Below are positions 41,713-50,594 of a stretch of 64,000 nt of DNA, piece after piece (within the stretch, counting starts at the first letter, position 1; every line of letters begins with the position of its first letter). This DNA is from an uncultured Peptoniphilus sp. (lineage in GTDB: Bacteria; Bacillota; Clostridia; Tissierellales; Peptoniphilaceae): assembly GCF_946998875.1 (NCBI RefSeq), contig NZ_CAMQAY010000001.1, positions 124,001 to 188,000 on the forward strand, given 5' to 3'. The notes under the pieces were generated by a model that ran no database searches, was not told the DNA's origin, and was given only the letters and a program-made list of their open reading frames with translations. The position numbers and the translations under genes were made by a program.

Positions 41713-42342
41713 TTATTTATTTGTATGCCAAGATAAATTTATATAGCCTCTCTTATTTACTCCTGAATTAATTAAAAACCTATTTTTTACCATGCGAAGC
41801 ATATACTTGTCGTCCTTGTAGGAGTCGGAGTAGGCAAGGGAATTTTCGTAGTCAATTTCATAGCCATCTCTTTTTAAAATTTCTTCAATATTTTTTACCT
41901 TGACATCCTTTTTGTTGTTGCCGCGACATAATTTATAGTCGTCGTCTAAGTCTGTTCCAATAATATAATCAAAAGAAAACAATTCGCCCACATAAATTAA
42001 ATAATTTGTGGCAGAGGCAGAGCAGAGGATTTTTATGGTGTCCTCGTCATATGAAGAAAATCCATCTTCAAATTCCTTAAAGAAAAATTTTGGATAGAGA
42101 TAGTTTGTCACAAAGTCTTGGAGGTCATCTTCTGTCAAATATTTTATAATAGAGACCATCTGATTTTTCATAATTTCAAAATCAGAATTTACCTTTGATT
42201 TTATGTAAGCCACAGCTAATTTCCAAAGATTTTTAAAAATATTTATTTTTTTATTTTTGTAGGCATATTTATAAAGCTCAACTATGGACTCGCAATTCAC
42301 CACAGTTTTGTCAAAATCGTAGAGCGCAACTTTTCTTTTCAA
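41713..42342 (-). CDS. HAD-superfamily (subfamily IB-like) phosphatase
   Basis: This 209-residue protein has HAD motif I DFDKT near the N-terminus, motif II ILCSASAT and the motif III/IV Lys and acidic residues in LAYSDSYKDDKYM. These place it with SerB-like IB phosphatases, though the substrate is unknown. The start is TTG, preceded by GAGGTGAG. It is divergent from dinB, with about 77 bases between their starts. Confidence 0.75.
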   Translation of the reverse strand: MKRKVALYDFDKTVVNCESIVELYKYAYKNKKINIFKNLWKLAVAYIKSKVNSDFEIMKNQMVSIIKYLTEDDLQDFVTNYLYPKFFFKEFEDGFSSYDEDTIKILCSASATNYLIYVGELFSFDYIIGTDLDDDYKLCRGNNKKDVKVKNIEEILKRDGYEIDYENSLAYSDSYKDDKYMLRMVKNRFLINSGVNKRGYINLSWHTNK

Positions 42343-42375
42343 AATCTCACCTCTCTAGAATTATATCAAATTCTC

Positions 42376-42404
42376 TTCTTTATAAAAAGCTCTTGTGATA
42401 TACT
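42376..42404 (+). promoter_or_regulatory. Probable dinB promoter placed almost on the start codon
   Basis: TATACT (42399-42404) with a weak TTCTTT (42376-42381) 17 bases upstream. The predicted transcription start coincides with the GTG at 42411. No LexA box was recognised. Confidence 0.45.
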
Positions 42405-42410
42405 AAAGTC

Positions 42411-43478
42411 GTGATATTTATGGGAATTATTATACATGTTGATATAGACGCCTTTTACGCATCAGTAGAAGAGCTTGACGATAGGAGCATAATAGGAAAG
42501 CCAGTAGTCGTAGGTGGCAGGTCCAATCATGGAGTTGTCACTACGGCTAATTATATTGCGAGAAATTATGGCATCCACTCTGCCATGCCCATGTATATGG
42601 CGAAAAATCTCTGTGACCATCTGATCATCAAGCCCATGAGAAGGGAAAGGTACCTAGAAAAGTCTCGGGAAGTTTTTGACGTATTAAAGAAATATACAAA
42701 TAAAATCGAAAAAGTTTCCATTGATGAATCCTATCTCGACCTGACGGGACTTGGCTACGATGAAAGTATTGTCTATGATCTTCAAAAAGATGTCTATGAA
42801 AAAACAGGGCTAAGCGTTAGTGTAGGTCTTAGCTACAACAAATTTTTGGCAAAACTTTCAAGCGACTGGAATAAGCCAAGGGGAGTTATGATTATAAGAG
42901 AGTCCGACATGCCAGAGATTTTATTTCCCCTGGACATAAGAAAGATTCACGGCATTGGCAGCAAGTCTGAGAAAAAACTTAGAAATATTGGCATAAATAA
43001 GGTTGAGGACCTTTACAACCTGTCCTACGATTTTTTGGTGGACATGTTTAAAAAAAGTGGCGAAGAAATTTATTATAGAATCAGGGGCATTGACAAGAGA
43101 GAAGTGACGCCAAATGCTGTGAGGAAAAGTCTTGGCACAGAGTCAACCTTTGAAGCCACAAAAAATAAAGATAAGCTCATAAATTACTTAAAGGACTTTG
43201 CCAGAGAAGTGTCAGAAGATTTAATTATAAAGGAAATTTCTGGCTACACCTTGACTTTAAAGATGAAAAATGAAAATTTTAAGCTTAAGACCAGGTCCAG
43301 AACCTATGACGCAGCCATTTTTGAGGAAGAAGATATTTTTAATAAGAGCCTGGAAATATTTTTTGAGGCCTATGAGGGCGAAAAGCTAAGGCTCATTGGC
43401 ATCACTGTTTCCAATTTAGTGGACTTAAATATTAGACAGCTTTCTTTTTTTAATAGGGGGAGAAATGGAGAAAATTAA
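42411..43478 (+). CDS. dinB: DNA polymerase IV (Y family)
   Basis: This 355-residue polymerase has the catalytic acids in HVDIDAFYASVE and SIDESYLDLTG, then SVGLSYNKFLAKLSSDWNKP, a helix-hairpin-helix (IRKIHGIGSKSEKKLRNIGI) and a little-finger domain. It performs translesion synthesis. GTG 42411 and ATG 42420 are both possible starts; neither has a strong Shine-Dalgarno site, and the promoter suggests a leaderless or very short leader. No C-terminal clamp motif was checked in detail. It overlaps the thioesterase gene by 14 bases. Confidence 0.9.
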   Translation: MIFMGIIIHVDIDAFYASVEELDDRSIIGKPVVVGGRSNHGVVTTANYIARNYGIHSAMPMYMAKNLCDHLIIKPMRRERYLEKSREVFDVLKKYTNKIEKVSIDESYLDLTGLGYDESIVYDLQKDVYEKTGLSVSVGLSYNKFLAKLSSDWNKPRGVMIIRESDMPEILFPLDIRKIHGIGSKSEKKLRNIGINKVEDLYNLSYDFLVDMFKKSGEEIYYRIRGIDKREVTPNAVRKSLGTESTFEATKNKDKLINYLKDFAREVSEDLIIKEISGYTLTLKMKNENFKLKTRSRTYDAAIFEEEDIFNKSLEIFFEAYEGEKLRLIGITVSNLVDLNIRQLSFFNRGRNGEN

Positions 43479-43881
43479 TTTTAAAAAATTATTTGAAGAA
43501 GATGAATATGTAAAGAGAAGCCATATTAAATTAGTTAAATTAGAGGGCGACAACTTAGTTTTAAAGATGAAGCCAGAGAAAAATCAGTTTAATGCCTATA
43601 ACATTCTTCATGGAGCAGAAATTTTTGCATTGATGGACACAGCAGCAGGCTGCCTTTCCATTGCCATGGGCAGAAAGGGCGTGACCTTAGACTCTAGTGT
43701 GAACTTTATTTCCAGCGTAAAACTTGGAGAAGAAATTTACTCCACAACAAAGATAATTCACTCAGGCAAAAGCACAGAGATAATAGAAGTCTTGGCAAAG
43801 AAGGGCGACAAATTAGTTGCCAAGGGAAGCTTTACACTTTTTATTGTGGGCGAAATTGAAATTAGCGGAAAAAATTTTTAA
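43465..43881 (+). CDS. PaaI-family hotdog thioesterase
   Basis: This 138-residue protein has the hotdog-fold motif FNAYNILHGAEIFALMDTAAGCLSI, where the HGG-like His-Gly segment and the following Asp match PaaI-type acyl-CoA thioesterases. The beta strands GVTLDSSVNFISSVKLGEEI are also typical. It hydrolyses acyl-CoA thioesters; the natural substrate is unknown. AGGGGGAG precedes the ATG, which lies inside the end of dinB. Confidence 0.8.
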   Translation: MEKINFKKLFEEDEYVKRSHIKLVKLEGDNLVLKMKPEKNQFNAYNILHGAEIFALMDTAAGCLSIAMGRKGVTLDSSVNFISSVKLGEEIYSTTKIIHSGKSTEIIEVLAKKGDKLVAKGSFTLFIVGEIEISGKNF

Positions 43882-43975
43882 AATAATTTTTACAGATAAA
43901 AAATTTTTTTAATTTCTTTTTAAAGTTTCTATGTTAAAATATTTGAAGAAAAAAGATAAAGGATTTTAATTAGAG

Positions 43976-44680
43976 ATGAGAAATTTTTGGGATTTAGATT
44001 ATGGCCAAGTTGGCTTTAAATTTTATGGAGCCTACCATTTTATATGGCTATTTATTATTTTTATATTTGGACTTTTCTTATATAAGCCCTGGAAAAAAAG
44101 TAAAAAATTTAGAAAAGTTATTGCCCTCCTGCCAATTAGCCTAGAAATTATTAGGCTTATAGCAGTTTTAATTGACGGGCATTACGACTCTTCCTACTTG
44201 CCCTTTCACCTCTGCCTAATCGGGTCGCAGTTTATGGCAGTGGATGCCTTCTATGACAGCAAAATTATTAAGTCATGTCTTTACTATTTATTTATGCCAG
44301 CTGCAATTTTAAGTCTTTTTACGCCAGGTTGGGACCAAGTAAATAAATATTCCTATGTGGCAATAATTTCTTGGATAATCCACGGGATAAATTCTTTTTA
44401 TCCAATCTATATTGTGATTTCAAAGGAATACCTGCCAAAGCTAAGAGACATTATTTATCCAGTGATTTTTATTCTTGTTACACTTCCAATAATAAAAATA
44501 CTAAATAAAAAGCTTAATGCAAATTATTATTTTATAGAGGAGCCCTATGAGGGATCCGCCCTTGCTACTATAAAAAATGTCTTTCCCAATTATATAGTTG
44601 GACTTTTTATAGTGACAGTATTTGTCATGGTCCTTACATTTTTTATTTACAAGTTAATAGTAAGTTTGAGAAAAAAATAA
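43976..44680 (+). CDS. YwaF/TMEM164-family membrane protein
   Basis: This 234-residue protein has six to seven helices (YHFIWLFIIFIFGLFLY onward). It carries the family motif LPFHLCLIGSQF with its conserved His and Cys, and a second His in SWIIHGINSFYPIYI. YwaF-type proteins are widespread in Firmicutes without a proven role. The ribosome site is AAAGGA, about 11 bases upstream. Confidence 0.75.
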   Translation: MRNFWDLDYGQVGFKFYGAYHFIWLFIIFIFGLFLYKPWKKSKKFRKVIALLPISLEIIRLIAVLIDGHYDSSYLPFHLCLIGSQFMAVDAFYDSKIIKSCLYYLFMPAAILSLFTPGWDQVNKYSYVAIISWIIHGINSFYPIYIVISKEYLPKLRDIIYPVIFILVTLPIIKILNKKLNANYYFIEEPYEGSALATIKNVFPNYIVGLFIVTVFVMVLTFFIYKLIVSLRKK

Positions 44681-44707
44681 GACGAGGCTCTTTGACCTCG
44701 TCTCTTT
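44681..44707. terminator. Bidirectional terminator between YwaF-like and FocA-like genes
   Basis: GACGAGG (44681-44687) and CCTCGTC (44696-44702), with TCTTTT on the plus side and an A run on the other flank. Confidence 0.85.
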
Positions 44708-45462
44708 TAATTTTCTGAAGCTATAATATTATAAGTTAGGGCAACTAAGACGCCACCAATAATATTTCCAATAGTTACAGGTATTAAATTTTTAAGAATT
44801 AGGGCAAAAGTAAAGTCTGGGTTTAACATTTTTGCCAATGCAAAGCAAGTCATATTTGCAACACTATGCTCGAAGCCAAGGCTTACAAAGGCAAGTATGC
44901 ACCAAAAAATTAAAATCAATTTTGCTGAATCAGAAATTTTTCTTGAGCAAATTAAAACTGCAAGGCAGACTAAAATGTTACACATAATTCCCTTGAAAAG
45001 CAAAGAAATAAAGTCAAAGCTCGTCTTTCCAGTGACAAGTTTTAATAAAGCTTCGTTATACTCTGGGGAAACGCCAGTCATTTTAAATAAAAATGAAATT
45101 AAAACTGAGCCCAGAATATTTCCAAGATAGGAAAAAATTAAAATTTTTAAAAGCGTTCCAGTGTCAATTTTTTTATTAAGCCTTCCCACACTTGTCACAA
45201 GGACATTTCCTGTGAAGAGCTCTCCACCTGCAAAGACCACAAAGGATAGGGCAAGGGAGAAGACAAAGCCGTTAATAAATTTTACGACAGGGATGGGCAG
45301 TGGAGAAAAGACACTTGCTGATAGAGTCATTATGAGCATGCCCACGCCAATAAAAAATCCTGCAAGTATGGAAGCAACCATGTACCTAAAGAAAGAGCCT
45401 TCAAGTAAATTTTTCTTCGTATTTGCAGAATTTGTAAGTCCACTTATTATATCTTTATACAT
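44707..45462 (-). CDS. Formate/nitrite transporter family protein (FocA/NirC-like)
   Basis: This 251-residue protein has six helices and family motifs AGFFIGVGMLIM, GGELFTGNVLV and GIMCNILVCLAVLICS, and GFEHSVANMTCFAL carries the conserved central His. It forms a pentameric channel for formate, nitrite or hydrosulfide. No formate lyase or nitrite reductase genes are adjacent, so the anion is unknown. AGAGGTGC lies upstream of the ATG. Confidence 0.9.
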   Translation of the reverse strand: MYKDIISGLTNSANTKKNLLEGSFFRYMVASILAGFFIGVGMLIMTLSASVFSPLPIPVVKFINGFVFSLALSFVVFAGGELFTGNVLVTSVGRLNKKIDTGTLLKILIFSYLGNILGSVLISFLFKMTGVSPEYNEALLKLVTGKTSFDFISLLFKGIMCNILVCLAVLICSRKISDSAKLILIFWCILAFVSLGFEHSVANMTCFALAKMLNPDFTFALILKNLIPVTIGNIIGGVLVALTYNIIASEN

Positions 45463-45491
45463 ATTGCACCTCTTTTTTTATTCCACTAAAC

Positions 45492-45519
45492 ATTATACCA
45501 AAAAGAGGTGGTTTTTCAA
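45492..45519 (-). promoter_or_regulatory. Promoter of the FocA-like gene
   Basis: On the minus strand TTGAAA (45519-45514), 16 bases, TATAAT (45497-45492). The -35 overlaps the end of the nhaC gene. Confidence 0.5.
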
Positions 45520-46943
45520 TTGGTGAAAGCATCTTTATCTTGGTCTAGCTTAAATTTTTTTGAATCAAGAGCTGTAACTATTATTTGTACAAGAGGCATG
45601 AGGAGATTAAAGAACAAAAATGGTAAGTAGTGGACAGTGGAAACTCCAAGGACTGATGTCATATAAGCACCACAAGTGTTCCAAGGAATCATAGCTGATG
45701 TAACTGTTCCACCTGATTCAAGCGTTGAGGACAAAAGTTTTGGATCTAGATTTCTATCTCTATATTCATTTTTAAACATTCTGCCTGGGACAACTATGGA
45801 GATGTACTGCTCAGGCATAGTTGCATTTGTGAAAAAGCAAGTGAGAATTGTGGCAGCGACAAGACCAACAGTGGACTTTACCTTGCCAAGGAATTTTTTT
45901 ACGATTGCTTCAAGTATTCCAGTCTCTTCTGCAATTCCACCAAACATCATGGCAATAATAGTAAGAGAAATGGAAGACATCATGTTGTTAAGTCCGCCAG
46001 TAGTTAAAAGTTTATCCACTGACTCAACGCCAGTTTCTGATACAAAACCATTTAGGGCAGCAGATAATATGTCGCCAAAATTTACTTTTTGATAAATTGG
46101 TCCCATAATGGCAGCTGCAATTATGCCAAGGCTTATGCCAGGCACTGCAGGAACTTTTTTTGCAATAGAAAGTATTACAATAAGTGGCGGAATCAAAAGA
46201 ACTGGAGAAATATTAAAATTATTTTTTAAGCCTTCAGTAATAATAGTTACGCTAGACAAGTCTGCAGAGCTTCCCCTGTATTTCATTGAGAAAAATCCAA
46301 AGATGAGTAGGGTCAAGACATAAGTAATAATTGTAGGTTTTAACATTGCCTTGATGTGAGTGAAGACATCAGTGCCTGCCATTGCCGGTGCAAGGTTTGT
46401 TGTATCAGATAGGGGACTCATCTTGTCGCCAAAGTAAGCGCCAGATAAAACTGCCCCTGCTGTTATTGGTGCAGGTATGCCAAGACCACTTGCTATGCCC
46501 ATAAGGGCAATACCCATAGTGCCAGCAGTACCCCAACTTGTTCCCGTAGCAAGAGAAGTTATTGAAGTGATTAAAACTGTTGCCACAAGAAAAATTGATG
46601 GTTTTAAAATCATAAGTCCGTAGTAAATCATAGTTGGCACAACGCCAGCTAAAATCCAAACGCCAATTAAAACTCCAATGATGGCGAGAATTATTATGGA
46701 CTGCATGGCTTGTGAAATTCCCTTTATCATTGAGTTCTCAATAAATTTCCAGGAGTAGCCAATTTTTAGGGCGACAAGGGAAGCTATTAAGACCCCGATT
46801 AGCATAGGGATATGGGGACTTTCACCGTACTTAATAATACTTATGAACATAATTAAAACTAGAGAGAGAAAGGTAAAAAGAGCTTCAGAAAAATTTGCCT
46901 TTCTTATTTCTCTGTCATATTTTTTTATATTATTTTTATTCAT
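45516..46943 (-). CDS. NhaC-family Na+/H+ antiporter
   Basis: This 475-residue protein has about 11-12 helices and NhaC signatures including IGVWILAGVVPTMIYYGL, LATGTSWGTAGTMGIALMGI, GAYFGDKMSPLSDTTNLAPAM and a late ESGGTVTSAMIPWNTCGAYM segment. Family members exchange Na+ for H+, or amino and organic acids. It is separate from the second NhaC-type gene at 56749, which is in the hut region. CGAGGTG precedes the ATG. Confidence 0.88.
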   Translation of the reverse strand: MNKNNIKKYDREIRKANFSEALFTFLSLVLIMFISIIKYGESPHIPMLIGVLIASLVALKIGYSWKFIENSMIKGISQAMQSIIILAIIGVLIGVWILAGVVPTMIYYGLMILKPSIFLVATVLITSITSLATGTSWGTAGTMGIALMGIASGLGIPAPITAGAVLSGAYFGDKMSPLSDTTNLAPAMAGTDVFTHIKAMLKPTIITYVLTLLIFGFFSMKYRGSSADLSSVTIITEGLKNNFNISPVLLIPPLIVILSIAKKVPAVPGISLGIIAAAIMGPIYQKVNFGDILSAALNGFVSETGVESVDKLLTTGGLNNMMSSISLTIIAMMFGGIAEETGILEAIVKKFLGKVKSTVGLVAATILTCFFTNATMPEQYISIVVPGRMFKNEYRDRNLDPKLLSSTLESGGTVTSAMIPWNTCGAYMTSVLGVSTVHYLPFLFFNLLMPLVQIIVTALDSKKFKLDQDKDAFTN

Positions 46944-47057
46944 TTAACACCTCGTGAATAAATAGAAAAATTTAACATATTATATCATTAAAAGAGTGAT
47001 AATAAAAGTTTTAGTTGTTTATTAAAGATGTTATACTATAAGGGAATGGAGGAAGTT

Positions 47058-47567
47058 ATGGAATTAAAAAATACAATTCGCGCAATTAAAGATTATCCAA
47101 AGGAAGGAGTCATCTTTAGAGACATTACTACTCTCTTAAAGAACAAGGATGCCTTCAAAAAAGCTGTAGACCAAATGGCAGAAAAAATTGATGAGGATGT
47201 AGACAAGATAATTGGCATTGAAGCAAGGGGATTTATTTTTGCCTCAGCCCTTGCCTATAAACTTAACAAGGGCTTTGTTCCAGTGAGAAAACCAGGCAAG
47301 CTTCCTTGTGATAAGGAAAGAGAATCCTATGAGCTTGAATATGGCGAAGACTCAATTGAAATTCATAGGGATGCCATAGAGCCTGGCGAAAAAGTTGTAA
47401 TAGTAGACGACCTTCTTGCCACTGGTGGCACTGCCAAGGCCTCTGTAAATCTTGTGGAAAAGCTAGAAGGAAAAGTTTCCTCTTTAATTTTCTTAGTGGA
47501 ACTAGAAGATTTAAAGGGACGAGAAATGTTAAAAGGCACAAGGGTAGAATCAATTATAAAATATTAA
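47058..47567 (+). CDS. apt: Adenine phosphoribosyltransferase
   Basis: This 169-residue purine-salvage enzyme converts adenine and PRPP to AMP. Signatures are [39 protein letters not shown], and the PRPP loop [21 protein letters not shown] precedes ATG 47058 and the length equals the family norm; the 10-residue upstream extension is unlikely. It is a single gene before the thiamin region. Confidence 0.95.
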   Translation: MELKNTIRAIKDYPKEGVIFRDITTLLKNKDAFKKAVDQMAEKIDEDVDKIIGIEARGFIFASALAYKLNKGFVPVRKPGKLPCDKERESYELEYGEDSIEIHRDAIEPGEKVVIVDDLLATGGTAKASVNLVEKLEGKVSSLIFLVELEDLKGREMLKGTRVESIIKY

Positions 47568-47682
47568 GAAATAAAAATTTCTTATCTCTATTAAAGAGAT
47601 TTAAAAATTTTATGAATTAGTATTATATTTTTTCTTGTTTTAAAAGATTTTATATTATAAAATCAATAAATGAATAAATAAA

Positions 47683-47763
47683 CTTATGGGAGCAATTTGC
47701 TGAGAGGAGTTAAGACTCGACCATCTTACCTGCTAGGATAATGCCTTGGCAGGGAAAAGTAAG
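47683..47763 (+). ncRNA. TPP riboswitch (THI element) of thiC
   Basis: The conserved blocks are in order: GGGAGC, GCTGAGA, ACC, ACCTG, GGATAATGCC, GCAGGGAA. P1 pairs CTTAT (47683) with GTAAG (47763). A small P3-like hairpin GAGT-TAAG-ACTC lies at 47707-47718. Confidence 0.93.
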
Positions 47764-47766
47764 ATT

Positions 47767-47795
47767 ACTCCTATAATTTTATAGGAGGTTTTTTT
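47767..47795 (+). terminator. Expression platform of the thiC riboswitch: terminator that also hides the ribosome site
   Basis: CTCCTATAA pairs with TTATAGGAG and is followed by G and seven T. The stem contains the AGGAGG ribosome site of thiC. AGGAGT (47705-47710) in the aptamer is complementary to ACTCCT (47767-47772) and is a candidate anti-terminator when TPP is absent. Confidence 0.75.
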
Positions 47796-47797
47796 AT

Positions 47798-49099
47798 ATG
47801 AAATATGCTACTCAAATGGAAGCAGCAAAACATGGTTTTGTCACAGAAGAGATGAAAATTGTGGCAAAAAAGGAAAATGTATCTTGCCAGTATCTCCTGG
47901 AGAAAATGGCTTGTGGCGAAATTGTCATTCCAAAAAACAAAAATCACAAATCAATTTCACCTGAAGGCATTGGCACAGGACTTAGGACCAAGATAAATGT
48001 AAACTTAGGAATTTCCAAGGACTTAAATGACATTGACATGGAAATGGAAAAAGTTGACATGGCACTAAAAATGGGTGCAGAAGCCATAATGGATTTATCA
48101 AATTATGGCAAGACTCAAGAATTTAGGAAAAAATTAATTGAAAAATCTACAGCCATGATAGGCACAGTGCCCATGTATGATGCAGTGGGATTTTTGGACA
48201 AGGGACTTTCTTACATAAAGGCAAAGGAATTTTTAGATGTAGTTAGAAATCATGCCGAAAATGGAGTGGACTTTGTGACAATTCACGCAGGCATAAATAG
48301 AGCAAATGCTGAAATATTTATGAGGAATAGGCGTGTAAATGAAATTGTATCTCGTGGTGGCTCTCTACTCTTTGGTTGGATGATGATGAATGACAGAGAA
48401 AATCCCTTTTACCAATATTATGATGAGCTCTTAGATATTTTAAGAGAATATGATGTGACTCTTTCTCTTGGAGATTCTCTGAGACCTGGTGGCATTCATG
48501 ATGCCACAGACCCTGCACAAATTTCAGAACTTATTACACTTGGCGAGCTTACAAAGAGAGCTTGGGAGAAGGATGTGCAAGTAATTATTGAAGGGCCTGG
48601 TCATGTACCAATTGGTGATATTGAAATGAATGTCAAACTTCAAAAGAAACTTTGTCACAAGGCACCTTTCTATGTCTTGGGACCTCTTGTTACAGATGTG
48701 GCACCTGGTTATGACCATATTACATCGGCAATTGGCGGTGCAATTGCAGCAGCTCATGGTGCAGATTTCTTGTGTTATGTAACGCCTGCTGAACATTTGA
48801 GACTCCCAAATGTAGAAGATGTTCGCGAAGGAATTGTAGCTTGCAAAATTGCAGCTCATGCAGGTGACATTAATAAATTAAAGGACGCAAGAAATTGGGA
48901 TTTAGAAATGAGCAAGAGACGCCAAAAAATTGACTGGGAAGGAATGTTTGACCTTGCTCTTGATAAGGTTAAACCAAGAAAGTACAGAGATTCATCCATG
49001 CCTGAAGAAGAAAATACCTGCACAATGTGCGGCTCAATGTGCTCTGCAAAAAATATGAATTTAATACTTGAAGGCAAAGATATTAAAATAGAAGCTTAA
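47798..49099 (+). CDS. thiC: Phosphomethylpyrimidine synthase ThiC
   Basis: This 433-residue radical-SAM enzyme converts aminoimidazole ribotide to HMP-P, the thiamin pyrimidine. Typical segments are [71 protein letters not shown] and [22 protein letters not shown]. The C-terminal iron-sulfur cluster motif reads CTMCGSMC. It is full length for the Firmicutes form, which lacks the plant/proteobacterial N-terminal domain. It is controlled by the TPP riboswitch immediately upstream. Confidence 0.96.
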   Translation: MKYATQMEAAKHGFVTEEMKIVAKKENVSCQYLLEKMACGEIVIPKNKNHKSISPEGIGTGLRTKINVNLGISKDLNDIDMEMEKVDMALKMGAEAIMDLSNYGKTQEFRKKLIEKSTAMIGTVPMYDAVGFLDKGLSYIKAKEFLDVVRNHAENGVDFVTIHAGINRANAEIFMRNRRVNEIVSRGGSLLFGWMMMNDRENPFYQYYDELLDILREYDVTLSLGDSLRPGGIHDATDPAQISELITLGELTKRAWEKDVQVIIEGPGHVPIGDIEMNVKLQKKLCHKAPFYVLGPLVTDVAPGYDHITSAIGGAIAAAHGADFLCYVTPAEHLRLPNVEDVREGIVACKIAAHAGDINKLKDARNWDLEMSKRRQKIDWEGMFDLALDKVKPRKYRDSSMPEEENTCTMCGSMCSAKNMNLILEGKDIKIEA

Positions 49100-49158
49100 T
49101 CTAAGTGAACTAATATTAAAAATTAAATAAATTTAGTTCAGTGTAAAAATTTAATTAA

Positions 49159-49258
49159 ATAAAAAAGGGAGCTTGTTGACAGGCTGAGAGGAAATTGTTA
49201 ATTTCGACCGTTACCTGATTTGGATAATGCCAACGTAGGGAATAGTTTTAGTTTTTAT
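49159..49258 (+). ncRNA. TPP riboswitch of the thiW-thiD-thiM/E operon
   Basis: Conserved blocks: GGGAGC (49167), GCTGAGAGG, ACC, ACCTG, TGGATAATGCCA, GTAGGGAA (49235-49242). No T-tract terminator is evident before the AGGAGG at 49272, so control may be at translation. The element's ends are approximate. Confidence 0.9.
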
Positions 49259-49282
49259 GTCAGCACTCTCTAGGAGGTAAAT

Positions 49283-49798
49283 ATGAAATCTAATACTAAG
49301 AAGTTAACTGTGGCAGCTCTTTTTGTTGCCCTTGGCGTTGTTTTTTCCTTTGTAAATTTTCCAGTGGGACTATCAAAGTGTTATCCAATTCAGCACATGG
49401 TAAATGTACTTTCTGCAGTAATATTGGGACCTCTCTATTCAGTCCTTGTTGCCTTTTGCATTTCACTTATTAGAAATTTATCAGGCACAGGTTCTTTAAT
49501 GGCCTTTCCTGGTTCAATGGTTGGTGCCTTTTTAGCGGGCATCTTATATTACAAGACAAGAAAGCTTTCCCTTGCCTTTTTGGGTGAAGTTTTTGGAACA
49601 GGAGTTATAGGTGCCCTATTAGCTTATCCAGTTGCCAAGTTTATACTTGGAAAGGAAATGGCATTTTTTGGACTAATTATTCCTTTTTCTGTAAGTACCC
49701 TTGGCGGTTCAATAATAGCTACAATAATTATTTTGAGCCTTAAAAAGACAGGTCTTAATGATTATCTTAATTTAGAAGGAAATAAACATGGAAATTAA
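49283..49798 (+). CDS. thiW: ThiW, ECF-type thiazole uptake S-component
   Basis: This 171-residue protein has five to six helices and ThiW/ECF features: VAALFVALGVVFSFVNFPVG, CYPIQHMVNVLSAVILGPLYSV and LSGTGSLMAFPGSMVGA. ThiW is predicted from genome context to import hydroxyethylthiazole together with a shared ECF energising module, which is not in the window. Being under a TPP riboswitch and joined to thiD and thiM/E supports a salvage role. It overlaps thiD by 11 bases. Confidence 0.9.
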   Translation: MKSNTKKLTVAALFVALGVVFSFVNFPVGLSKCYPIQHMVNVLSAVILGPLYSVLVAFCISLIRNLSGTGSLMAFPGSMVGAFLAGILYYKTRKLSLAFLGEVFGTGVIGALLAYPVAKFILGKEMAFFGLIIPFSVSTLGGSIIATIIILSLKKTGLNDYLNLEGNKHGN

Positions 49799-50594
49799 AA
49801 AGATTTTAAGCATAGCTGGGTCTGACTCTAGCGGTGGCGCAGGTATCCAAGCCGACTTAAAAACCATAACTTCTTATAAGTTTTATGGCATGACTGCCAT
49901 TACAGCAATAACTGCACAAAATACTATGGGAGTTCAAGCATCCTCACCTATAAGTGAGGAAATGCTTAAGGGTCAGCTTTTGTCAATTTGCCAAGATATT
50001 ATGCCCCATGCTGTAAAAATTGGCATGGTGGCAAGTCCAGGACAAGTAGAAATTATATCAGAAGTAGCTGAAAAATATTTTAAGGATCTGCCCATAGTTT
50101 TAGACCCAGTTATTACATCAACTAGCGGCTTTACTCTTGTGCCTGATGAGACACTTGAGAAGATGAAGGAAATTTTATTTAAGAAGGCAACTTTAATCAC
50201 CCCGAATCTCATTGAAGCTGGGATTATTTACGGCAAAAAAATTGAAAGCCTTGAAGAGATGAAGGAAGTAGCAGAATTTTTATATAACAAATATAAAGTA
50301 GCCTTTCTAATAAAGGGAGGTCATCTAAAAGACTCAAAGGATGATGTGCTTTGTGGAAGAGATGGGCTCTTTGTAATAGAGGGAAAAAACATAGACAACA
50401 AAAATACCCATGGCACAGGTTGCACCCTATCCAGTGCTCTAGCTTGTGAACTTGCAAAGGGAAAAAGTCTTTATGATGCACTTGTAGCTGCAAAAAAATA
50501 TTTAAGTGGTGCCATAGCTTATGGATTTGATATAGGAAGGGGCAGGGGACCCCTATATCACATGTATAATTTGAGTGATAAAAATGAAAATTAA
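49788..50594 (+). CDS. thiD: Hydroxymethylpyrimidine/phosphomethylpyrimidine kinase ThiD
   Basis: This 268-residue ribokinase-family protein phosphorylates HMP and HMP-P. Signatures are SIAGSDSSGGAGIQADLKTI, the TAITAITAQNT segment, DPVITSTSGF, and the catalytic anion hole THGTGCTLSSALA. It is full length, in operon with thiW upstream (11-base overlap) and thiM/E downstream (overlap at 50584-50594). Confidence 0.95.
   Translation: MEIKKILSIAGSDSSGGAGIQADLKTITSYKFYGMTAITAITAQNTMGVQASSPISEEMLKGQLLSICQDIMPHAVKIGMVASPGQVEIISEVAEKYFKDLPIVLDPVITSTSGFTLVPDETLEKMKEILFKKATLITPNLIEAGIIYGKKIESLEEMKEVAEFLYNKYKVAFLIKGGHLKDSKDDVLCGRDGLFVIEGKNIDNKNTHGTGCTLSSALACELAKGKSLYDALVAAKKYLSGAIAYGFDIGRGRGPLYHMYNLSDKNEN

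Noticed and set aside
45676..46092. 138-codon plus-strand frame opposite the nhaC gene
   Set aside because: No ribosome site, no recognisable domain, and the minus-strand frame encodes a full NhaC protein.
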